From contig NZ_JAMBOQ010000023.1 in NCBI RefSeq assembly GCF_023715685.1, positions 1 to 10,008 on the forward strand: a stretch of DNA of 10,008 bases, in the 5' to 3' direction. Shown here in pieces: positions 4,719-10,008 of this stretch (position 1 is the first letter of the stretch; each line of letters opens with the position of its first letter). The notes below the pieces were generated by a model. The model was not told the DNA's origin. It saw nothing but the letters and a program-made list of their open reading frames with translations, and did no database searches. The translations under genes were made by a program, and so were the position numbers. The DNA comes from Priestia aryabhattai. Its GTDB lineage: Bacteria > Bacillota > Bacilli > Bacillales > Bacillaceae_H.

Positions 4719-4898
4719 ATGTTAATTATCAGTGGAATTATTGGATGAATCGCTGGTTTAATTATAGGAAATGATGTTCCCAGAGGTATTATTGGTAATC
4801 CTATTGCAGGCTTTACTGACGCTTGGTCAGGTGACCTTATATTTGGAGAGTGGGGATCTATTTTGAGTGGGTTTTCCATCATTCCCGCGATTATTTGA
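4719..4898 (+). pseudogene. Decayed YeaQ/YmgE (GlsB, transglycosylase-associated) membrane protein
   Basis: Read through one TGA, the frame gives MLIISGIIG, stop, then IAGLIIGNDVPRGIIGN, PIAGFTDAW, SGDLIFGEWG and GFSIIPAII before a second TGA. Gly-rich helices with 'GWIAG', 'GGIIGNIIAGFIGAWLG' and 'GFAIIPA' are the hallmark of this small three-helix membrane family, usually 80-90 residues. The internal TGA (4746-4748) sits where the family has Trp (TGG), so one G to A change explains it. The last helix is missing. Asp replaces Gly in 'FIGAW', and Ser replaces Leu after it, changes that would harm a membrane helix. No good ribosome binding site precedes it. This is a relic, not a functional gene. 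Confidence 0.72.
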
Positions 4899-5345
4899 CT
4901 AATTACTTAGTCAAAAGAATAATCATGGTCATCATGCATGAGAAAGAGATAAAATTTAAAATAGAGTAACTAATAACACTAGTCTAATGTTATCTAATTT
5001 TATTAGAGAGAACCTATTCAAACTAAATTCTGCCATTATCTATTTGCTCAGTAAAATTGATAAATATGTTGAAAATGAGATAAGAATTTAATGATAAAAT
5101 AATTGCTTTGCAATAAAAGAACAGAAAAATACAAAAACTGAATTAGAGTATTTTATAAGTGACCTTATAATTCTAATCTCAATTAATGAGGTCGCTTATT
5201 ATTGGTGTAAATCTTTAAAAAATCATGGGTCGATATATTTTCTTATAATCAATATCAATGATTAATGAATCCATGATATTGATGTTTATATACATTATTG
5301 ATATTACTAAATAGTGAAAAATAATGTTCCCTTTTTCTAGTTTGT
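4899..5345. other. AT-rich spacer with alternative hairpins
   Basis: No gene seen. TTATAAG (5153-5159) can pair with CTTATAA (5164-5170). Alternatively ATAAGTGACCT (5155-5165) can pair with AGGTCGCTTAT (5189-5199); the two are mutually exclusive. Further on, ATCAATATCA (5248-5257) and TGATATTGAT (5274-5283) are a perfect ten-base inverted repeat about 60 bases ahead of the promoter of the next gene. Confidence 0.4.
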
Positions 5346-5351
5346 TATAAT
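5344..5351 (+). promoter_or_regulatory. Extended -10 promoter of the 157-aa gene
   Basis: A consensus -10 TATAAT (5346-5351) is preceded by TGT (5343-5345), giving the extended -10 form. No good -35 lies 16-18 bases upstream, which extended -10 promoters tolerate. Transcription would start near 5358. Confidence 0.55.
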
Positions 5352-5390
5352 GAAAGTATATATGGTACGGGGAGGGCAGAGAATTTAAAT

Positions 5391-5864
5391 ATGATACTTA
5401 TTAAAAACAGTGAAGAAGTAATAAGAGAAGCAAAATATCAACTTCACATGACCATGGATGATTATCAAACCAAAATTATCTCTATTTTTGATAAACAACG
5501 CATTCTAATGAATCAACGAATTAGATTAATGATTCTTCTGTCTGATATAAAAGAGCAGGCTGTATTAATTGGAAAGCACTCTGCAGCCAAAGGCAGATCA
5601 GAATATGAAGGACAGGATCAATTAATTACAGAAGTTATAGATGAAGTTCCTTTTCAGTACAGTAAAGAAACAGTGAGCGATTTGGAAAATAACATACAAA
5701 TTAGTAAAAGAGAAATCGAAGATATAGCAAAAGAGTGCGGATTAGATACTGAAAAAATAATTAACCTCAAAGCCCTTTTACTTAATTTAAAGGTGTCTAG
5801 TTACATAAATGGACATTATGAAATGTATGTAAAAGATAACACTTTATCTGGTAAAAGATCTTAG
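5391..5864 (+). CDS. 157-residue helical protein of unknown function
   Basis: I do not recognise the family. The ATG follows GGGGAGGG, but with an unusually long gap of 14 bases, and no better start exists. The protein is almost wholly helical: MILIKNSEEVIREAKYQLHM, then a long basic/hydrophobic helix (about 22-65) with QRIRLMILL. A flexible Gly/Glu-rich link (66-80) follows. A second pair of helices (92-135) contains SDLENNIQISKREIEDIAKE, with heptad-like spacing that suggests a coiled coil. The only Cys is at 116. There is no signal peptide, no true membrane segment and no catalytic motif. It is a single gene with its own promoter and a very strong terminator. A cytoplasmic scaffold, adaptor or regulatory partner would fit, but this is a guess. 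Confidence 0.7.
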   Translation: MILIKNSEEVIREAKYQLHMTMDDYQTKIISIFDKQRILMNQRIRLMILLSDIKEQAVLIGKHSAAKGRSEYEGQDQLITEVIDEVPFQYSKETVSDLENNIQISKREIEDIAKECGLDTEKIINLKALLLNLKVSSYINGHYEMYVKDNTLSGKRS

Positions 5865-5954
5865 AACGTTAGGATAAAACGAAGAAAGCTTTACATATAA
5901 GTAAAACTAATCAAGGTGTCGTGAGGCATCATTACTTAAACCTAAGATATGTGT

Positions 5955-5998
5955 AACAGAAAAAACACTGTACGGGAGCAGTGTTTTTTCTGTTTTTA
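5955..5998. terminator. Very strong terminator, shared by the 157-aa gene and the racemase
   Basis: AACAGAAAAAACACTG (5955-5970) and CAGTGTTTTTTCTGTT (5979-5994) are a perfect 16-pair stem with an eight-base loop. T-rich runs lie in the arms and a short T-run follows. Both flanking genes point towards it, so it can serve both directions. Confidence 0.85.
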
Positions 5999-6024
5999 AG
6001 CTTTATACTCCATATATCTTTAGT

Positions 6025-6071
6025 TACCATAATACAGCTTCTACGAAGCCTTTGTTCCGAAGAATATGGTA
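6025..6071. repeat. Inverted repeat enclosing a small hairpin
   Basis: TACCATA (6025-6031) and TATGGTA (6065-6071) flank a segment holding CTTC-TAC-GAAG. It lies in the 3' region of the racemase transcript, between its stop and the terminator. Its role is unknown. Confidence 0.3.
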
Positions 6072-6100
6072 CTTAGTTTGTTTTTCATCTGTTTATTTCC

Positions 6101-6799
6101 TTAAGACATCCCTACCGCCCAATCAACTGCTGTTTGTGCATGTATTTCCGTTGTATCGAATATAGGTATCGAGATATCACTCTGATTAATTAGTAAGGAA
6201 ATTTCAGTACAACCTAATATAGCTCCTTCTATTCCATCGTTGATTAAACCATTTATAATTTTTTGATATGCACTTTTGGAATCTGAGTCAATTTTTCCTA
6301 AGCACAATTCTTTGTAAATAATATCATGTACAATTTGACACTCTTTTTCACGGGGGATATTAACTTTAAGATTATGATTAGCTATAAGTCGACCTTTATA
6401 AAAGTCCTCTTCCATCGTAAACTTTGTTCCAAGCAACCCGACTCTACTAATCCCTTGATCTTTTATTCTCTTAGCTGTGGCATCTGCAATATGTAGAATA
6501 GGAATACTAATATCTTTCTGAATATCACTTGCCATTTTATGCATGGTATTTGTACAGATAACTAAAAAGTCGGCTCCACCTTTTTCAATATATTGAGCTC
6601 CTCTAATCATTAATTCTGTTGCCTCATCCCATCTATCATGATGTTGTAATTTTTTTATTTCTTCAAAATCTACAGAATACATCACACTTTTAGCAGAGTG
6701 ATGTCCTCCTAACTTTCTATTTACTGTTTGATTAATAATTCTGTAGTACTCACTTGATGATTCCCAACTCATTCCACCTAATAAGCCTATTGTTTTCAA
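6101..6799 (-). CDS. Amino-acid racemase, Asp/Glu racemase family (RacX/YgeA type)
   Basis: The 232-residue protein starts KTIGLLGGMSWESSSEYY, the phosphate-free, PLP-independent aspartate/glutamate racemase signature. The two catalytic cysteines are in ICTNTMHK (Cys82) and LGCTEISLL (Cys197), so the site looks intact. Family members interconvert L- and D-amino acids by a two-base mechanism. B. subtilis RacX and E. coli YgeA (about 227-230 residues) have broad specificity and supply non-standard D-amino acids to the cell wall or biofilm matrix. I chose the TTG at 6799 because AAAGGAGG lies eight bases before it; the longer frame from 6832 contains that site inside its coding sequence. The protein has no signal peptide, so it is cytoplasmic. 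The gene stands alone and converges on the 157-residue gene. Substrate cannot be read from the sequence. Confidence 0.9.
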   Translation of the reverse strand: MKTIGLLGGMSWESSSEYYRIINQTVNRKLGGHHSAKSVMYSVDFEEIKKLQHHDRWDEATELMIRGAQYIEKGGADFLVICTNTMHKMASDIQKDISIPILHIADATAKRIKDQGISRVGLLGTKFTMEEDFYKGRLIANHNLKVNIPREKECQIVHDIIYKELCLGKIDSDSKSAYQKIINGLINDGIEGAILGCTEISLLINQSDISIPIFDTTEIHAQTAVDWAVGMS

Positions 6800-7081
6800 T
6801 TTCCCAACCTCCTTTATAGAAAATATTACCACAAATTAAGTTTGTTTCAGCGTGAACATCATAAACAACAGTAGTTACCATAATCACTCTTTCCGGAACA
6901 CATACCAAAAACGATTCCTTGGTACACAAGGGCTCGTTCGCTTTTCCTTTTTCTTGTTTATACACGGTTTTATACATCATTGATTTAAAGGTCTTTTCTC
7001 AGTACCCAAGTGAACAGAAAATGTATAAAATTCCTGACTTATATGTTCTAGTCTCTTGAAAAAACTCCTTTGTATATACTG
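6800..7081. other. Divergent spacer between the racemase and the 141-aa gene
   Basis: This carries the leader and promoter region of the racemase on the reverse strand. A possible pair, CTGAAA and TAATAT 16 bases apart (forward positions 6828-6855), lies very close to the ribosome binding site and is weak. A reverse-strand frame across 6750-6980 has no ribosome binding site and overlaps the racemase start. Nothing else was seen. Confidence 0.3.
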
Positions 7082-7110
7082 TTGTGAATAAAACATTATT
7101 ATGGTATAAA
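7082..7110 (+). promoter_or_regulatory. SigA-type promoter of the 141-aa gene
   Basis: TTGTGA (7082-7087) and TATAAA (7105-7110) are 17 bases apart. A second TATAAT (7116-7121) lies just downstream without a matching -35. Transcription would start near 7117, leaving a leader of about 25 bases. Confidence 0.5.
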
Positions 7111-7142
7111 CCTACTATAATATAACAAATCAGGTAATTTAT

Positions 7143-7568
7143 ATGTTCAAGAGGAAAGAATTTTTGATTTTATTTATTGTATTAATTTCTATTGGTTTTT
7201 TCTTTTTTATACTCAAAGACGATGGAGAAATCAAAAGAGATAATATAGAAATAGGATATAAAACAAATGATGAATCTCAACAAATTATTGACCCACAAAA
7301 TAAAGTGGATCGAAACAAGGAGCTAATTGTCTCTATACATTTTAAAGACAATTCGGGAAAAGAAAAACAAAATAAAAAGTTTGTACTAAAATTAGCTAAT
7401 ATCAAGGATAAAAGCAATATTTTAATGGAAGAAACTATTCCTAATGACGAGGGTACTTCGGGATATGAATTTAAAATTAGTCCAGGGAAACTCTCTGCAG
7501 GAAAATATCAATTTTCTTTGTATAGAGATAATAATTTGAGCGTAGAAAAAGTCTTTACATTCAAATGA
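7143..7568 (+). CDS. Membrane-anchored extracytoplasmic protein, 141 residues
   Basis: The N-terminus MFKRKEF is followed by a hydrophobic helix (about 7-25, LILFIVLISIGFFFFIL) without a lipobox or clear cleavage site, so it is likely a signal anchor. The outer part alternates charged and beta-strand stretches: KELIVSIHFKDNSGKE, KKFVLKLANI, GYEFKISPGKLSAGKYQFSL and VEKVFTFK. The 'SPGKLSAGKYQFSLYRDN' ending is like the last strands of an immunoglobulin-like fold, where 'L-x-x-GKY-x-F-x-L' is frequent. There is no Cys and no enzyme motif. The start has only a weak site (CAGG, eight bases away). It is a single gene with its own promoter, ending before the palindrome at 7581 and the terminator shared with the lipoprotein gene. 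Function is not known. Confidence 0.72.
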   Translation: MFKRKEFLILFIVLISIGFFFFILKDDGEIKRDNIEIGYKTNDESQQIIDPQNKVDRNKELIVSIHFKDNSGKEKQNKKFVLKLANIKDKSNILMEETIPNDEGTSGYEFKISPGKLSAGKYQFSLYRDNNLSVEKVFTFK

Positions 7569-7580
7569 TAAAGAATACGT

Positions 7581-7608
7581 TGTCCGTAAAAGTATACTTT
7601 TACGAACA
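7581..7608. repeat. Palindromic repeat, intact copy 2
   Basis: CGTAAAAGTATACTTTTACG (7585-7604) is a perfect 20-base palindrome. TGTC and AACA outside it extend the symmetry to 28 bases with one mismatched pair. It starts 12 bases after the stop of the 141-residue gene. A degenerate copy is at 871-908, also just ahead of a terminator. Confidence 0.65.
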
Positions 7609-7647
7609 TATAATTTTCTATTTTTTAGAATGTGATTATTGATATAA

Positions 7648-7680
7648 AAAAGAAGCCACTACGATAGTTTGGCTTCTTTT
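7648..7680. terminator. Bidirectional terminator between the 141-aa gene and the lipoprotein gene
   Basis: AAAAGAAGCCA (7648-7658) and TGGCTTCTTTT (7670-7680) form a perfect 11-pair stem with an 11-base loop. T-runs in the arms serve both directions, and the convergent genes end on either side. Confidence 0.82.
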
Positions 7681-7696
7681 CACGTGCACAACGAAT

Positions 7697-8791
7697 TTAG
7701 TTACTATTTTCGTTAGACCACTTGTCATCATTATCAATCCATTTGTTCTTATTTAAATCAAAAGATTCTATATCATCATGAAAATCTAGATAAACAGGCA
7801 GCTTTATTCCATTATCACCGGCTTTATTCCAACAAGAAATAAACCAGTTTATAATCAATTCTTTCTCAGCAGCAGATATTTCTTCTTCATTTTGCTCATA
7901 AAAATCCCAAAATTCATCTGAATGCTCGTCGGCTAGCTCATAGTATTCAAACTCTTCAAGTAACTCATAACTTCCTGAAAAAATGGCACGATCGTTCCCT
8001 TCATAGAAAACTTCGTTCGCTTCATCGTCCATAGAAAACATCATAATAGACAAATCAAATGGCTGGATAAAAATTTCAAAGTCCAGTAAATCAATGCCCT
8101 TATAATAATGAAAATTATGTACTTTTTCGATATTGTTAATTAACTTATCTTCATTTTGCTCAAGTATTTTCTTTAATGAACCAATATATGAATCAACCGT
8201 AAATAACTTATCACTTTTATTTTCCTCTTTTGTATGCTTCCAAGTATCAAAACGCTCATTAATCTTTGTTTTAATAGCCTCATAATTATTCCACGTATCT
8301 TCTACCTTATAAAGGGATTCTATATGAGGAAATATAGCTTCATAATCATCTAAATAAGTTCCTTTATCGAAATCAAAATAATCTTTTGTAAAGGCCTTTC
8401 CTTCTGCATTCAGCATATCGCTGGCAAAGACGCCATCCCATTCCATGTATACTTCTGTTCCAGTCATGTTCTTTTGTTTAAACTTTATGATCTCCTGTGC
8501 AGCTTCTTCTTTAAATTCTTTGCTATATAAATTTTCTTCAATAATCCAACCGAGATACATTCCAGTATGAACGAATGCCTGTTTTTCACTCAAGTTACTC
8601 GGAAAATCTCCTTCATAATGCCATTTAGCTTTATCATAGACGGTTGTCATGGCCTTTTCCTCTTTCTCTATATCTTCTATTAAGGTAGTTTCTTCTTGTT
8701 CACGAATACTTTTTTTATTTAATGAGTCTTCGCAGCCTTGCAGGAACAAAATAATAAACACAAAAAATGGAATACACTTTAATTTATACAA
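7697..8791 (-). CDS. Lipoprotein with a DUF7832-like domain and an acidic C-terminal half
   Basis: The 364-residue protein starts MYKLKCIPFFVFIILFLQGC: a short basic end, a hydrophobic core, and a lipobox LQGC with the lipid-bearing Cys at 20. After an acidic linker, residues about 51-186 read YDKAKWHYEGDFP, AFVHTGMYLGW, LNAEGKAFTKDYFD, YLDDYEAIFPHIESLYKVEDTW and INERFDTWK. This is the layout I recall for DUF7832 proteins, otherwise soluble and of unknown function. The rest (about 195-364) is very acidic, with FEYYELADEHSDEFWDFYEQ and ELIINWFISCWNKAG, and is unrecognised. I chose the TTG at 8791: GGAGGG sits inside the longer frame that begins with ATG at 8803, five or so bases ahead of this TTG, and the shorter start gives a normal signal peptide. 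Tethering to the outer membrane face and nearness to a SUKH gene suggest an immunity or binding role; this is inference. Confidence 0.75.
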   Translation of the reverse strand: MYKLKCIPFFVFIILFLQGCEDSLNKKSIREQEETTLIEDIEKEEKAMTTVYDKAKWHYEGDFPSNLSEKQAFVHTGMYLGWIIEENLYSKEFKEEAAQEIIKFKQKNMTGTEVYMEWDGVFASDMLNAEGKAFTKDYFDFDKGTYLDDYEAIFPHIESLYKVEDTWNNYEAIKTKINERFDTWKHTKEENKSDKLFTVDSYIGSLKKILEQNEDKLINNIEKVHNFHYYKGIDLLDFEIFIQPFDLSIMMFSMDDEANEVFYEGNDRAIFSGSYELLEEFEYYELADEHSDEFWDFYEQNEEEISAAEKELIINWFISCWNKAGDNGIKLPVYLDFHDDIESFDLNKNKWIDNDDKWSNENSN

Positions 8792-8929
8792 AATTCCCTC
8801 CATGAATTACATTAAAAGTAAACGATATACTGCATTATATACTGTAGAGGTTAAACTATATATATTTTAACTAATGAAAATAGGAGTATAGTAAAAAAAT
8901 GTAGTTTCTAAAAAGATAGTTTAGCTTAA

Positions 8930-9493
8930 TCATTCTTTGCGACTATAACTAATTTTTAATTGTTTTGGCTCTAATGGGGGTACACGAAATAATTGCTTTA
9001 GAAAATCATCGAAAGTGTCTGCTATTTTGATATGCTCCCATTCTGTAGTATCGTATGTTGAAGCTGAGAAGTTTTCTGCGATATATATAACAGCAGGGTC
9101 TTGTGATCTACTACGGTAATCTAACACGACCCAATAGTGAAAATCAGTCCACAACACCACAAATTTACCGGTGAGTTTGACTTCTTTTAATAATTCTTCG
9201 GAAGACAAGATACTCATATCATCATTTTCAAAATGTATAGGATCAATCTCACTAATCCTTGCCCTTTCCCCATAAGGAATGCTTTCTGTATCTCCATCGG
9301 GTAATATAAAGTATGGATAGTTTAATCCCCCACCATTTTTTATTTTCATTAAATCCACTAATGAACTAGGTAACTTAACGTCTAAAATAATTTCGGTTTT
9401 CTTTATTATTTCATCATTTATCGGATAATCTATACGCTTATATTTACTATCGTCGCTCCAAAAGTTTTCGCTCTGATAAAATTCTTTTTTCAA
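8930..9493 (-). CDS. SMI1/KNR4 (SUKH) family protein, probable immunity protein
   Basis: The 187-residue protein carries the SUKH pattern: IIKKTEIILDVKLPSSLVDL (about 29-48), then MKIKNGGGLNYPYF, a WTDFHYWVVLDYR strand pair (115-127), DPAVIYIAE, and a final helix FDDFLKQLF. SUKH-1 proteins bind and neutralise a wide range of secreted nuclease and deaminase toxins in contact-dependent systems; here no toxin gene is visible. The start is TTG at 9493, four bases after AAGAAGGTGA. It is cytoplasmic, with no signal peptide. It lies 138 bases before the lipoprotein gene on the same strand, with no clear terminator between, so the two may be co-transcribed. Upstream, a C-terminal fragment of another gene ends 34 bases away. 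Confidence 0.85.
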   Translation of the reverse strand: MKKEFYQSENFWSDDSKYKRIDYPINDEIIKKTEIILDVKLPSSLVDLMKIKNGGGLNYPYFILPDGDTESIPYGERARISEIDPIHFENDDMSILSSEELLKEVKLTGKFVVLWTDFHYWVVLDYRSRSQDPAVIYIAENFSASTYDTTEWEHIKIADTFDDFLKQLFRVPPLEPKQLKISYSRKE

Positions 9494-9527
9494 AAGTTCA
9501 CCTTCTTTATTGTAATTTTTATAAACT

Positions 9528-9686
9528 TTATACCTTTGCTTCTAAAATATTTTCTAGATCATCTAAGGTCCCCTTAATCAATCCTTCTAAATCCTCAATC
9601 TGGTTTAATTCCGTAACAAGGTAAAAATTCACGCGGGTTTTATCTGGAATTTCTAATTTATACTCTATAGGTAACATAACTCTCAT
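9528..9686 (-). pseudogene. C-terminal gene fragment, possibly RusA-like nuclease
   Basis: From the ATG at 9686 the frame gives 52 residues containing VMLPIEYKLEIPDKTRVNF, YLVTELNQ and IEDLEGLIKGTLDDLENIL. The composition is protein-like, but no ribosome binding site precedes any start. The frame runs back through a terminator hairpin (9702-9746), so the 5' part has been lost or was never there. The segment E-D-L-E-G-L-I-K-G-T-L-D-D-L can be aligned with P-D-L-D-N-L-I-K-x-x-L-D-x-L of RusA-family Holliday-junction nucleases, with Glu in place of the second catalytic Asp. This likeness is short and tentative. It could instead be a short real gene coupled to the SUKH gene. Confidence 0.42.
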
Positions 9687-9696
9687 TATAAAAACT

Positions 9697-9746
9697 AAAA
9701 TAAAAAGCCCCCTCATCCTATTGGCATTGGAGTAAGGCGACTTTTT
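9697..9746 (-). terminator. Terminator on the reverse strand
   Basis: On the reverse strand AAAAAGTCGCCT pairs with AGGGGGCTTTTT (arms at 9735-9746 and 9702-9713), with one G-U pair and one mismatch, followed by TATTTTAG. It would stop a reverse transcript arriving from beyond the IS insertion point before it enters the SUKH region. Confidence 0.6.
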
Positions 9747-9832
9747 TAGGGATACTATGAAACATAATTGATTTAGCAAATAAATATTACCATGTTCTTA
9801 CTCTAAATACTATCTTTTCTGGGGGTTAGCAT

Positions 9833-9889
9833 ATGTATAAAAAGCTGTATACTCCGGAAAAAGAACCCTCGGCGGAACCGTGGGACTGA
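9833..9889 (+). pseudogene. 5' end of a gene apparently cut by the IS3-family element
   Basis: GGGGG (9821-9825) lies seven bases before an ATG that opens MYKKLYTPEKEPSAEP. The frame then enters the terminal repeat of the IS and stops at TGA (9887-9889) inside it. The sense of the codons and the placement suggest that the insertion split a forward gene whose remainder lies beyond the right edge. The frame is short and the binding site imperfect, so this may be coincidence. Confidence 0.33.
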
Positions 9890-9909
9890 CCCCCTATAGT
9901 GAGACAAAT

Positions 9910-9973
9910 AAAAAACACCTTTAAGTTAAAAAACGGGTATATACTACCTAACAATCACTTGGAGGTGTTTTTT
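9910..9973 (+). promoter_or_regulatory. Stem that buries the transposase ribosome binding site
   Basis: AAAAAACACCT (9910-9920) is the exact complement of AGGTGTTTTTT (9963-9973). In RNA two G-U pairs and AAG with CUU extend the stem to 16 pairs (9910-9925 with 9958-9973). The GGAGGTG site (9961-9967) is entirely inside it, and the U-run on the 3' arm could also act as a terminator. Read-through from neighbouring genes would therefore give untranslated or terminated RNA, a known way for insertion sequences to limit transposition. Confidence 0.6.
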
Positions 9974-9975
9974 CT

Positions 9976-10008
9976 ATGGGGACAAGAGTTAGTTATCCAG
10001 CAGAGGTA
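9976..10008 (+). CDS. IS3-family transposase OrfA, N-terminal end
   Basis: Eleven codons are visible, MGTRVSYPAEV, after GGAGGTG with an eight-base gap. 'MGTRVSYP-x-EVK' is the start I recall for the helix-turn-helix OrfA of IS3-family elements in Bacillus and relatives. The catalytic OrfB, normally reached by -1 frameshifting, would lie outside the window. Confidence 0.65.
   Translation, partial: MGTRVSYPAEV

Larger units (their letters stand above)
9881..10008 (+). mobile_element. Left end of an IS3-family insertion sequence
   Basis: TGGGACTGACCCCCTATAGT, with GAGACA following, has the 5'-TG and C-rich start typical of IS3-family terminal repeats. The transposase A frame begins 95 bases inside. 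The exact outer base is between 9881 and 9887. The element continues past the right edge, so its right repeat and target duplication cannot be checked. Confidence 0.7.

Noticed and set aside
4643..4882. Reverse 79-codon Pro/Ile-rich frame
   Set aside because: It is the antisense shadow of the Gly-rich YeaQ/GlsB pseudogene; Gly codons read backwards give Pro and Ile runs.
6750..6980. Reverse 76-codon frame upstream of the racemase
   Set aside because: No ribosome binding site; overlaps the racemase start in another frame and contains the leader of that gene.
8649..8870. Forward 73-codon Ser-rich frame
   Set aside because: Antisense shadow of the lipoprotein's acidic linker and signal peptide, without a binding site.
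9687..9779. Extension of the reverse fragment to an ATG at 9779
   Set aside because: The added residues are encoded by a terminator hairpin and do not look like protein; no binding site precedes it.
1..10008. Composite transposon bounded by the two insertion sequences
   Set aside because: The ends appear to belong to different families (IS256-like and IS3), so they would not mobilise the region together.
1..10008. CRISPR array, tRNA or rRNA genes
   Set aside because: No regularly spaced repeats, cloverleaf-like segments or conserved rRNA stretches were seen on either strand.

Overview
The window looks like an accessory stretch of chromosome from an endospore-forming, low-GC Firmicute of the Bacillus type. 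The evidence is strong GGAGG-type ribosome binding sites, many U-tailed hairpin terminators, an Sda-type sporulation checkpoint protein, a SigH-type sigma factor, and frequent TTG/GTG starts. No housekeeping operon is present. Genes are short, mostly monocistronic, and separated by long AT-rich spacers.

Layout. Positions 1-126 are the tail of an insertion sequence, probably IS256 family, with the last 22 codons of its transposase. From 127 to about 1430 lie a 46-residue reverse-strand gene (392-532), a palindrome-plus-terminator repeat (871-960), and sda (1143-1289). sda converges on a 42-residue reverse-strand gene (1297-1425), and the two share one terminator. From 1950 to 2860 lie a YbjQ-family gene whose last 16 codons are in another frame, a small membrane protein two bases further on, and a 51-residue acidic gene. 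A second SigH-like sigma factor (3002-3649, reverse) follows. Then come a 53-residue gene (4132-4293) and a decayed YeaQ/GlsB-type membrane protein (4719-4898). A hairpin-rich spacer leads to an unrecognised helical 157-residue protein (5391-5864).

From 6101 the content is enzyme and defence-like. It holds a RacX/YgeA-type amino-acid racemase (reverse), a membrane-anchored 141-residue protein (forward), and a 364-residue lipoprotein carrying a segment that resembles DUF7832 (reverse). A SMI1/KNR4 (SUKH) immunity-type protein (reverse) follows. Beyond it is a 52-residue C-terminal fragment that may come from a RusA-like nuclease. The right edge is the start of an IS3-family element. Its transposase ribosome binding site is buried in a 16-pair stem, and the element cuts a short forward reading frame.

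How they fit together. Sda restrains the sporulation kinases and the SigH-like factor could redirect early-stationary transcription, so the left half leans towards control of entry into sporulation. The right half resembles an immunity island without its toxin. Two different insertion sequences at the edges, a nonsense-mutated pseudogene, a frameshifted gene and a truncated fragment all point to a region under rearrangement and decay. No CRISPR array, tRNA or rRNA was seen. All family assignments rest on reading motifs by eye.
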